Positions 17,389 to 23,672 of a stretch of 23,672 nt of DNA are shown one piece after another. Location: contig VAXS01000117.1 in assembly GCA_005883255.1 (NCBI GenBank), positions 1 through 23,672 on the forward strand. Reading direction: 5' to 3'. The position numbers were made by a program, and so were the translations under genes. The notes beneath the pieces were generated by a model. The model saw only the letters and a program-made list of their open reading frames with translations, had not been told where the DNA came from and did not search any database. This DNA comes from Actinomycetota bacterium. GTDB taxonomy: Bacteria > Actinomycetota > Thermoleophilia > Solirubrobacterales > Solirubrobacteraceae. The first letter of the stretch is position 1, and every line of letters starts with the position of its first letter.

Positions 17389-19668
17389 TCAGTGTAGGGG
17401 TCTCGGCCGGGGCGGTAGAGCCCACAGCGCCCGCAGCCGGCCGGTCGCTCCCAGCCCCCGGCCCAGCGCCCGGCGCAGCGCCCGGCGGTGCTCGCGGGTG
17501 GGGCCCGCGCCCGCCAGTCCGTACCGGCGTTCCGCCACCGCGCGCAGGTAGCCCACGGCGTCGGGGTCGCGCCCGAACCGCCGCTCCAGCGCGCGCAGTG
17601 TGGTCCCCGGCGGCGGGGGCCGTCCGCAGCGGCGCAGCGCCCGCTCGAGCTCCTGGAGCTCCGCCGTCGCCGGTTCCGCCCGGCGCGCCCGCACGCCGCC
17701 GGCAGCCAGCAGCCCGGCCAGCAGGACGCCGATCAGCACCAGCGCGCCGGCCAGCGCGATCGTCCTCACCGGCGCGCCCTGGCCGCCGCTCACGGGGACG
17801 GCGCCGATCGGGGCGCCGGGCCCGGGCTCGGCGCGCTCGACGCGCCGGGCCGCCCGCTTCGCCCGCAGCGGCGCCGTGGCGCTGGGCAGCAGGTCGACAG
17901 GGACGAACTGGGAGCGAGCCGGCGAGTCAGGGGGCGTGGGGTCGAAGGTCACCCAGCCGTAGCCCGGGAAGTAGGCCTCCACCCAGGAGTGCGCGTCGAA
18001 GTCGCGGACCACCCACTCGTGGCGGCGGCGGTCATATGTCCCCGGGCTGAAGCCGCCGGCCACGCGGGCCGGCACGCCCGCCATCCGCAGGAGCAGCGCC
18101 ATCGCTCCCGAGAAATGCTGGCAGTAGCCGGTGCGGTCCCGGAACAGGAAGGTCTCCAGCGGGTAGCGGGTCTGCGGCGGCAGCTCGCTGTAGGCGAAGC
18201 CGCCCCGGTCGAGGTAGGTGAGCACCCGCTGCACCAGCTCGTAGGGAGTCCGCGAGCGGGCGGCCAGGCGCCGGGCGAGCGCGTACGCGGGCCCGTACGC
18301 GGACGCGCGGAGCGTCCCGTCGGGCACCGACGCCGGCGGCTGACCCGAGCCGAACGCGCCGAAGCGGACGTCGACGGTCCGGGCCGCGCCGGGGGCCGGC
18401 TGGGAGACCGGGATGCCGAGCGTGAGGTACGTCGACCCCAGCTCGGACGGGTAGGCGCTCCCGGCGGTGGCCAGCTGGCGCGGGGACGGGCGGGGGAAGT
18501 ACACGTCGGCCACGTAGGAGTCGCCCTGGCGGAGCGGCGACTCGACCTCGGCGGTCGCCGGGTCGGTGGGCGAGATCGGCGGGCTCGGGGTGCCGCGCAC
18601 GTCGAAGGTGACGCCCGCGGCGATGACGTCGGTGCTGCGCAGCCCCCGCACGGTCACGCGCACGCGCTCGCGCCAGCGGCGCAGCTGGGCCGGCGAGTCG
18701 GGCACCTGGCCCTGCAAGGTCGCCCCGTCGCCCACCGTCTGGCGGCTGCGCTTCCAGCGCACCCCGTCGAACTGGTCGAGGTCGGCGGCCTTCCAGTACG
18801 CCTCGCGCGGGGCGCTCACCCGCAGCAGCTCCTGGCCGTTGCGCGGCCAGTCCAGAGGGCCGTAGCGGTGGTCGAAGTCGTAGGAGACGGTGCCGGAGCC
18901 CGCCAGGTGCCGCGCCAGCGCCTGGTAGTCGATCCAGGGCCGCCCCCGGTCCAGGCTGGGCGCCAGCGCCAGGCCCAGCGCCAGCGCGGCCAGGACCGCG
19001 GCCCCGGCGGCGGGCGCCCGGCGCGCCGGCAGGCGGTCGAGCCACAGGAAGGCGGCCAGCAGCAGCGCGAACACGGCGCCCCGGAGGAACTGGTGGGAGG
19101 TGGGGGCGTCGATGGCCGGGACCGCGTACAGGCTGCCCAGGGCGATCAGCGCCAGCGCCCGTCCGCGGGCGGCGTCGCGGGGCCGGCGGGGCCCGAACGT
19201 GGCGGCGGCGGCGACCAACAGGAGCAGCCCACCGCCGGCGAGCAGCACGATCGCCGGCCAGGGGTCCGGCCCGGCGTAGGGGACGCGGACGTCGAACAGG
19301 CTCTGGACGCCCTGACGGACGCCGTCGGCCAGGCCGCTCCAGCCCGCGGGGGCGAGCAGCGCGCCGCCGACGCCGCCCACGGCCAGGGCGCCCGCCAGCG
19401 CGGCCACCAGCGCCGCCGCCACCGCGGGGCCGCGCACCCGCCAGCGGGTGCCGCCCAGCGCGGCCAGCGCCAGCCCGAAGACGGTGGCGATCGCCAGCTC
19501 CCCCCACACCCGCCCGCCGGCGCCGGGCACCACCAGCTCGGCCCAGCGGGCGGCGCCGAAGGCGCCCAGCGCCCCGAAGGCGACGAGGCGGGCGGCGAGC
19601 GGGGGCAGCAACAGCCGCGGCGCCGCCGGCAGCCGGGGCCGGGAGGCGGACACCGCGTGCGCGCTCAC
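17389..19668 (-). CDS. TgpA-like membrane transglutaminase-domain protein
   Basis: The 759-residue protein has hydrophobic segments between residues about 25 and 240 (roughly six membrane helices), an extracytoplasmic region of about 250-625 with a transglutaminase-like core, one more membrane helix at about 637-657 and a DUF4129-like cytoplasmic tail (LQELERALRRCG, LRALERRFG). Catalytic residues are visible: Cys516 in RTGYCQHFSGAMALLLR, His560 in DAHSWVEAYF and Asp576 in WVTFDPTPP. The family is linked to cell-envelope peptidase/transglutaminase chemistry, but the substrate is unknown. The GTG start (19668) overlaps the TGA of the DUF58 gene (GTGA), fitting the common MoxR-DUF58-transglutaminase operon. 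Confidence 0.93.
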   Translation of the reverse strand: MSAHAVSASRPRLPAAPRLLLPPLAARLVAFGALGAFGAARWAELVVPGAGGRVWGELAIATVFGLALAALGGTRWRVRGPAVAAALVAALAGALAVGGVGGALLAPAGWSGLADGVRQGVQSLFDVRVPYAGPDPWPAIVLLAGGGLLLLVAAAATFGPRRPRDAARGRALALIALGSLYAVPAIDAPTSHQFLRGAVFALLLAAFLWLDRLPARRAPAAGAAVLAALALGLALAPSLDRGRPWIDYQALARHLAGSGTVSYDFDHRYGPLDWPRNGQELLRVSAPREAYWKAADLDQFDGVRWKRSRQTVGDGATLQGQVPDSPAQLRRWRERVRVTVRGLRSTDVIAAGVTFDVRGTPSPPISPTDPATAEVESPLRQGDSYVADVYFPRPSPRQLATAGSAYPSELGSTYLTLGIPVSQPAPGAARTVDVRFGAFGSGQPPASVPDGTLRASAYGPAYALARRLAARSRTPYELVQRVLTYLDRGGFAYSELPPQTRYPLETFLFRDRTGYCQHFSGAMALLLRMAGVPARVAGGFSPGTYDRRRHEWVVRDFDAHSWVEAYFPGYGWVTFDPTPPDSPARSQFVPVDLLPSATAPLRAKRAARRVERAEPGPGAPIGAVPVSGGQGAPVRTIALAGALVLIGVLLAGLLAAGGVRARRAEPATAELQELERALRRCGRPPPPGTTLRALERRFGRDPDAVGYLRAVAERRYGLAGAGPTREHRRALRRALGRGLGATGRLRALWALPPRPRPLH
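17391..17396 (-). promoter_or_regulatory. Candidate -10 box for the TPR gene
   Basis: TACACT lies exactly 7 nt before the ATG of the TPR gene and overlaps the last codons of the transglutaminase gene. With this spacing the transcript would start at the ATG. The same CCCCTACACT sequence also occurs upstream of infB. There is no clear -35. Confidence 0.3.
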
Positions 19669-20780
19669 GCCGCGGCCCTCCCGGCGCGACCCAGGCTGTA
19701 CCCGCGGCAGCCGGCGACCTCGAAGACGGCGGTTCCGGGAAGCTCGGCCGGCACGACCAGGACGCGGGCGCCCGGGGCCTCCAGCAGCGGGCGGGGCAGG
19801 CGGGCCAGCGGCCGGGCGGCGACGTAGAGCACCGCGCCGGTGCGGCCCGCGAGCGCGGCCAGGGGCGGCGGCGGACCGGCCTCCACCACCGCCAGCCGCG
19901 CCCACACGGCGGGCCACGCCCCCAGGTCACGCTCGATTCGCCGCACCCGGCGCTCGCCGGGGAGCAGGACGGCGCAGCCCTCCATGCCCGCCAGATGGCG
20001 GCACAGCGAGGCGGCGGCCCGGACCGCGGCGTCCAGGTCCTCCCCGCTGGCCGGCGCCGAGGGATCGAGGACCACGAGCGGGTGCCCGTCCTCGCTGGGA
20101 CGCAGCCGGCGCTCCAGGAGCCCGGCGCCGCGGGCCAGGGCCGGCCAGTGGATGCGCGAGGCCGGCGACCCGGGCCGGTAGGCCCGCAGGCCGTCCACCT
20201 CGACCTCGGCCAGCCCGGCCAGCGCCAGCAGCGCCCGGCCGGCGCCCGTGGGGTCTCCCCCGCCCACGGCGCCCACCGGCTCGATCCGCGGCAGCACGAG
20301 CATCTCCACCGGGTCGGCGTCGGCCGGCAGGACGGTGCGGGCGGTCAGCTCCAGGGGATCGCCCACCCGGGCCGCGGGCGGCGCCAGCCGCCGCCGGCCC
20401 CGGCGGGCGAAGCGCACCATCACCCTGATCCGGGCGCCTCGCCGCCCCGTGCGCAGGGCCACCGGCGCACCCAGCAGCGGCTCGTCCACGGTGCCGCCCG
20501 GCAGCGGCACGTCGCTGCTGACGCGGATCGTCAGCTCGACCGGCTCGTCCTCGACCGCCCGGGTGGCGCTCAGCCCGCGCTCGACCCGCACGCCGGCGGC
20601 GGCGACGCCGGTCCAGGCGGCCGCGCCCGCGGCCAGCGCCACGAACGCCACCGCGCCCACCAGCAGCGGCTCGGCGTCGAACAGGCCGGCCACCACGAAC
20701 AGCAGCAGGCCCAGGCCGCCCACGCCGAGCGGGAACCGCCGATCTCCGGCCGCCCGCGCGGGCCGTCCCCGGCGTCGCAT
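19665..20780 (-). CDS. DUF58 domain protein with two N-terminal membrane helices
   Basis: The 371-residue protein has two hydrophobic segments at about residues 20-65 (LGVGGLGLLLFVVAG and LLVGAVAFVALAAGAAAW), a beta-rich region and the DUF58 signature YRPGSPASRIHWPALARGAGLLERRL, followed by a vWA-like segment beginning PLVVLDP. It is probably a membrane-anchored partner of the MoxR ATPase and the transglutaminase. The ATG lies 2 nt after the moxR stop, and its stop overlaps the next gene. Its role is not established in this family; envelope assembly or stress is inferred from context. The canonical D in GDxxRxIdW is replaced by S (GSPASRIHW), a common variant. Confidence 0.92.
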   Translation of the reverse strand: MRRRGRPARAAGDRRFPLGVGGLGLLLFVVAGLFDAEPLLVGAVAFVALAAGAAAWTGVAAAGVRVERGLSATRAVEDEPVELTIRVSSDVPLPGGTVDEPLLGAPVALRTGRRGARIRVMVRFARRGRRRLAPPAARVGDPLELTARTVLPADADPVEMLVLPRIEPVGAVGGGDPTGAGRALLALAGLAEVEVDGLRAYRPGSPASRIHWPALARGAGLLERRLRPSEDGHPLVVLDPSAPASGEDLDAAVRAAASLCRHLAGMEGCAVLLPGERRVRRIERDLGAWPAVWARLAVVEAGPPPPLAALAGRTGAVLYVAARPLARLPRPLLEAPGARVLVVPAELPGTAVFEVAGCRGYSLGRAGRAAA

Positions 20781-20782
20781 GG

Positions 20783-21763
20783 CTAGAGCGCCGGCGTCGC
20801 CTCGATGGCGGCGTCCACCACGGCGCGACGTGTCTCGTCGGCGGGCACCCCGACGGTCTCGGGCGCCGGAAGCAGGCGGTGGGCCAGGACCGGCTGGGCC
20901 AGGGCCTGCACGTCGTCGGGCAGGGCGTGATCGCGGCCCTCCAGCAGGGCCCGGGCCTTGGCCGCCCGCAGCAGCATCAGTCCCGCCCGGGGCGAGGCGC
21001 CCAGCTCCACGCGGGGATCGGCGCGGGTGTGCGCCAGCACCGCCACCACGTAGTCGCGCAGCGCCTCGCTGGCCAGCACGCGGGTGGCGGTGTCCTGCAG
21101 GGCCACCACGTCGGTGGGGCTGGCCACCGTCTCCAGCTCCAGCACGCGGTCCCCCGCCTCGTGGGCGGCCAGCATCGCCGCCTCCGCCTCGCGCTCCGGA
21201 TAGCCCAGCGACAGCCGGACCAGGAACCGGTCCACCTGCGCCTCGGGCAGCGGGTAGGTGCCCTCGTACTCGATCGGGTTCTGGGTGGCGAGCACCAGGA
21301 ACGGCCGGGCCAGCTCGTGCGTGTGGACGTCGACGGTGACGTGGCGCTCCTGCATGCACTCCAGCAGGCCGGACTGCGTCTTGGGCGACGCCCGGTTGAC
21401 CTCGTCCACCAGCACCACGTTCGCGAACACGGGCCCGGGGCGGAACTCGAACCGCTGCTCGCGCTGGTTGTAGACGTTGGCGCCCACGATGTCCGCGGGC
21501 AGGAGGTCCGGGGTGCACTGCACGCGGGCGAACTGGCCGCCGATCGACCGGGCCAGCGCCCGGGCCAGCGCGGTCTTTCCCACGCCCGGGTAGTCCTCGA
21601 TCAGGACGTGTCCGTCGGCGGCCAGGGAGATGACGACCTGCTCGAGGACCTCGTCGCGGACCTCCACCGCCCGGGCGACGTTGGCCGCCACGCGGCGAGC
21701 CAGTCCGGCCGCCGCCTGCAGATCAGCGGCGGCGGCGCGTTCCAGGCGGCCCGACCGCTCCAT
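20783..21763 (-). CDS. MoxR-family AAA+ ATPase
   Basis: MoxR ATPases act as chaperones that insert metals or mature protein complexes. The 326-residue protein shows Walker A (DYPGVGKTALA, Lys63), a Walker B-like VVLVDEVNRASPKTQSGLLECMQE, sensor 1 (LVLATQNPIEYEGTYPLPEAQVDRF) and the C-terminal lid helix with SPRAGLMLLRAAKA (sensor 2 Arg). The ATG at 21763 was chosen; an in-frame GTG nine codons upstream (21790) is possible. Either start lies inside the coaBC reading frame: 41 nt overlap with the first choice. A GGAGT/ACTCC hairpin sits just before the start. With DUF58 and a transglutaminase it forms a well-known module. Confidence 0.94.
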   Translation of the reverse strand: MERSGRLERAAAADLQAAAGLARRVAANVARAVEVRDEVLEQVVISLAADGHVLIEDYPGVGKTALARALARSIGGQFARVQCTPDLLPADIVGANVYNQREQRFEFRPGPVFANVVLVDEVNRASPKTQSGLLECMQERHVTVDVHTHELARPFLVLATQNPIEYEGTYPLPEAQVDRFLVRLSLGYPEREAEAAMLAAHEAGDRVLELETVASPTDVVALQDTATRVLASEALRDYVVAVLAHTRADPRVELGASPRAGLMLLRAAKARALLEGRDHALPDDVQALAQPVLAHRLLPAPETVGVPADETRRAVVDAAIEATPAL

Positions 21764-23018
21764 CCTGGGAGTTGTACTCCTCACGCCCACGCAGCTGAGC
21801 CACTGCGTCCAGGATGGCGGCCGCCACCTCGGCCTTGGAGGACCGCGGGACCCCGGTCTCGCCGGCGGCGGTGAGGATCGTGACCTCGTTCTCGCCCGCG
21901 TCGAACCCGATGTCGCCGCGCGAGACGTCGTTGAGCACCACCGCGTCGAGCCGCTTGTCCGCGAGCTTGCCCCGGGCGCGCTCCAGGCCGCCCTGGCCGT
22001 GCTCGGCGGCGAAGCCCACCAGCACCTGGTCCGGTCGCCGGCGCCCGGCCAGGCCGGCGAGAACGTCCTCGGTGCGCTCCAGCTCGAGCTCCAGCCGCTG
22101 CACGGCGCCCTTCTTGATCTTCTCGTCGAGCGCGTGCGCCGGGCGGTAGTCGGCCACGGCGGCGGCCATCAGCAGCACGTCGCAGTCGTCGAAGCGCGCG
22201 CCGGTGGCCTCGGCCAGCTGCGCCGCGGTCTCGACGTCCACGTACTCGACCACCGGGTTGCGATCCAGACCCACGTTCGCGGCCAAGCAGGTCACCCGGG
22301 CGCCTCGCCGGGCGGCCTCGTCGGCCAGCGCGAAGCCCATCCGTCCCGACGAGCGGTTGCCCACGTAGCGGACGCTGTCGATGGGCTCGCGGGTGCCGCC
22401 GGCGGTGACCAGGACCCGCAACCCGTCCAGGGGACGCGGCGCGCCGTGAGGCACCAGCGCCTCCACCGCCGCCAGCAGGTCGGCGGGCTCGCGCAGGCGC
22501 CCGGTGCCCCACTCGCCCTTGGAGCCCAGGGCCCCGGTTCCCGGCTCGAGCACGGTCACGCCCCGCTCGCGGAGCAGGGCCAGGTTCGCCCGCGTCGCGG
22601 GGTGCTGCCACATCTGGTCGTTCATCGCGGGCGCCACGGCCACCGGGCAGGCGGCCGCCAGCGCGGCGCTGGTGAGGAGGTTGTCGGCCAGCCCGTGGGC
22701 GAGCTTGGCCAGCGTGTGGGCCGTCGCCGGCGCGATCAGGTAGCAGTCGGCGTTGCGGACCAGCTCCAGGTGCGAGAGCGGGTCGTGCTCAGGCGGCGTC
22801 TGGTCGGGAAACGCGCCGCGGGCCGGATCGCGCTCGAACTCCGATACCAGGACGGGGGCCCCGGTGAGCGCCGCGAACGACGCCCGCCCCACGAACCGTT
22901 CGCTGGTCGGCGTTTGCACCACCCGGACGGCGTGCCCGGCCTTGGTGGCCAGGCGGACCAGCTCCAGCGCCTTGTAGGCGGCGATCCCCCCGCTGACGCC
23001 GAGCAGGATCCGGGCCAT
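21723..23018 (-). CDS. coaBC: Bifunctional phosphopantothenoylcysteine decarboxylase / phosphopantothenate-cysteine ligase
   Basis: This enzyme makes 4'-phosphopantetheine for coenzyme A: the C-terminal CoaB domain joins cysteine to phosphopantothenate, and the N-terminal CoaC flavoprotein decarboxylates the product. CoaC features are GVSGGIAAYK (8-17), His83 in DPLSHLELVRNAD, IAPATAHTLAKLAHGLADNLLT and PAMNDQMW (130-137). CoaB features are VTAGGTREPIDSVRYVGNRSSGRMG and AAAVADYRP, then KIKKG. The Cys that is active in E. coli CoaC (in its ACGD segment) is not present here; the equivalent GSKGEWGTGRL has Ser/Lys. Mycobacterial-type enzymes may differ there, so this is noted, not judged. Starts at ATG, 6 nt after rpoZ. 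Confidence 0.96.
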   Translation of the reverse strand: MARILLGVSGGIAAYKALELVRLATKAGHAVRVVQTPTSERFVGRASFAALTGAPVLVSEFERDPARGAFPDQTPPEHDPLSHLELVRNADCYLIAPATAHTLAKLAHGLADNLLTSAALAAACPVAVAPAMNDQMWQHPATRANLALLRERGVTVLEPGTGALGSKGEWGTGRLREPADLLAAVEALVPHGAPRPLDGLRVLVTAGGTREPIDSVRYVGNRSSGRMGFALADEAARRGARVTCLAANVGLDRNPVVEYVDVETAAQLAEATGARFDDCDVLLMAAAVADYRPAHALDEKIKKGAVQRLELELERTEDVLAGLAGRRRPDQVLVGFAAEHGQGGLERARGKLADKRLDAVVLNDVSRGDIGFDAGENEVTILTAAGETGVPRSSKAEVAAAILDAVAQLRGREEYNSQDGAVGPPGTRRRR

Positions 23019-23024
23019 CAGGGC

Positions 23025-23252
23025 CTACCGGTAGTGGTACTTGATCTTCCCGTCCGAGATCTCTTCCAGGGCGATCGTGAGGTAGTTCTTGGAGCGCGTC
23101 TCGACCATGGGCGGCGGGAACTCGTCGAACGTCCCCTCGCCCAGGTTGTGGTAGTAGGAGTTGATCTGACGCGCGCGCTTGGCGGCCACGATCACGCTGG
23201 CGTAGTTCGAGTCGACCTGGCCGAGCAGCTTGTCGATGCGGGGAGAGATCAT
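23025..23252 (-). CDS. rpoZ: RNA polymerase omega subunit
   Basis: Omega helps fold and keep RNA polymerase beta-prime. The 75-residue sequence MISPRIDKLLGQVDSNYASV and the following VAAKRARQINSYYHNLGEG, then PPPMVETRSKNYLTIALEEISDGKIKYHYR, matches the actinobacterial type of omega. The ATG at 23252 was chosen over upstream in-frame codons because MISPRIDKLL is the normal N-terminus. A TACAAT box lies 6 nt before it. The gene sits between gmk (31 nt upstream) and coaBC, the usual gmk-rpoZ-coaBC order. Confidence 0.97.
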   Translation of the reverse strand: MISPRIDKLLGQVDSNYASVIVAAKRARQINSYYHNLGEGTFDEFPPPMVETRSKNYLTIALEEISDGKIKYHYR

Positions 23253-23258
23253 GCGATC

Positions 23259-23264
23259 ATTGTA
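23259..23264 (-). promoter_or_regulatory. rpoZ: -10 box of a probable leaderless rpoZ transcript
   Basis: TACAAT differs from TATAAT at one position and lies exactly 6 nt before the rpoZ ATG, so the expected start of transcription is the A of the start codon. No ribosome-binding sequence is present. No convincing -35 is visible. Confidence 0.5.
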
Positions 23265-23283
23265 GCGGTGGGCGTCGGCGCTC

Positions 23284-23672
23284 CTACGGGTCCCGCGCCG
23301 CCCGCACGATCGCCACCAGCTCGGCCACGGCCCGCTCGAGGCGATCGTTGACCACCACGTGGGGGAACTCGTCCTGCGCTCCCATCTCCTCCCGGGCGGT
23401 GCGCAGCCGGGCCTCGACGTCGCGCGGGGAGTTGCTCCCCCGCCCCACCAGCCGGGCTCGTAGGGCCTCCAGCGAGGGCGGCGCGATGAACACCTGGACC
23501 GCCTCCGGGATCGCCTCGCGCACCTGTCGCGCACCCTGGATCTCGATCTCCAGCACCACCGGGACGCCGGCTTCGACCCGGCTCTCGAGCTCCGAGCGCA
23601 GCGTGCCGTAGCGGTGGCCCGAGTAGCTGGCGTGCTCGATGAACTCCCCGGCCGCCAGCCGGCGGTCGAACT
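23284..23672 (-). CDS. gmk: Guanylate kinase (C-terminal part, runs off window)
   Basis: Guanylate kinase phosphorylates GMP to GDP. The visible 129 residues are the C-terminal two thirds: FDRRLAAGEFIEHASYSGHRYGT (GMP-binding region, with the YxGxxYGT motif), VPVVLEIEIQGARQVRE (the conserved DVxxQGAxQV segment, here with Glu for Asp), VFIAPPSLEALRARLVGRG with the lid Arg, then the NDRLERAVAELVAIVRA helix. The P-loop is outside the window. Its stop lies 31 nt before rpoZ. Confidence 0.95.
   Translation of the reverse strand, partial: FDRRLAAGEFIEHASYSGHRYGTLRSELESRVEAGVPVVLEIEIQGARQVREAIPEAVQVFIAPPSLEALRARLVGRGSNSPRDVEARLRTAREEMGAQDEFPHVVVNDRLERAVAELVAIVRAARDP

Noticed and set aside
17488..19827. 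779-codon plus-strand open frame opposite the transglutaminase gene
   Set aside because: Arg/Gly/Gln-rich shadow with no motif; the minus strand carries the catalytic Cys-His-Asp triad.
23250..23260. Second ATG just upstream of rpoZ (23259) as an alternative start or leader peptide
   Set aside because: It reads only Met-Ile-Ala before a stop and has no ribosome-binding site; it lies within the TACAAT spacing of the real start.

Overview
The window is one dense, very GC-rich bacterial chromosome segment. Nearly every gene lies on the minus strand, intergenic gaps are short, and GTG/TTG starts are common. Gene content points to Actinobacteriota: an actinobacterial-type omega subunit, an AhpE-like peroxiredoxin, a pnp/M16/dapB run, and a MoxR/DUF58/transglutaminase cluster. 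Thermoleophilia (Solirubrobacterales or relatives) is my best guess from protein style, but it is not proven by any single marker. I see no tRNA, rRNA, CRISPR array, insertion sequence or prophage.

Layout in minus-strand transcription order, from the high-coordinate end. (1) 23672-21723: the end of gmk, rpoZ and coaBC (purine nucleotide, RNA polymerase omega and coenzyme A functions). (2) 21763-17024: a MoxR ATPase, a DUF58 protein, a TgpA-like membrane transglutaminase and a small TPR protein, with overlapping or closely abutting ends. (3) 16976-15757: an MFS transporter whose reading frame is broken near its N-terminus. It converges with a small plus-strand gene (15385-15756, YbjN-like), and the two stop codons touch. 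(4) 15355-7345: a promoter and a structured leader with an intrinsic-terminator-like hairpin, then rimP, nusA, ylxR, infB, ylxP (DUF503), rbfA, nrnA, truB, ribF and rpsO. This is the conserved transcription/translation-factor operon. (5) 7265-5826: an AhpE-like peroxiredoxin coupled to a DsbA-like thioredoxin-fold protein, then a small lipoprotein. (6) 5802-1041: pnp behind a leader hairpin, an M16 zinc peptidase, dapB and a UspA-like protein. (7) 960-1: a Pro/Ala/Glu-rich small protein and the N-terminal two thirds of a TetR regulator that runs off the window.

The window is mainly housekeeping. The points that stand out are: a putative zinc-binding Cys/His module and acidic tail appended to NusA; a leader upstream of rimP-nusA that combines a textbook terminator with a competing fold; an MFS gene with a frame break exactly where its first membrane helix should be; a YlxR gene whose conserved first Cys motif is readable only upstream of any usable start, unless one base is missing; a TruB without the usual C-terminal domain; and several genes with a -10-like box 6-7 nt before the start codon, suggesting leaderless transcripts.
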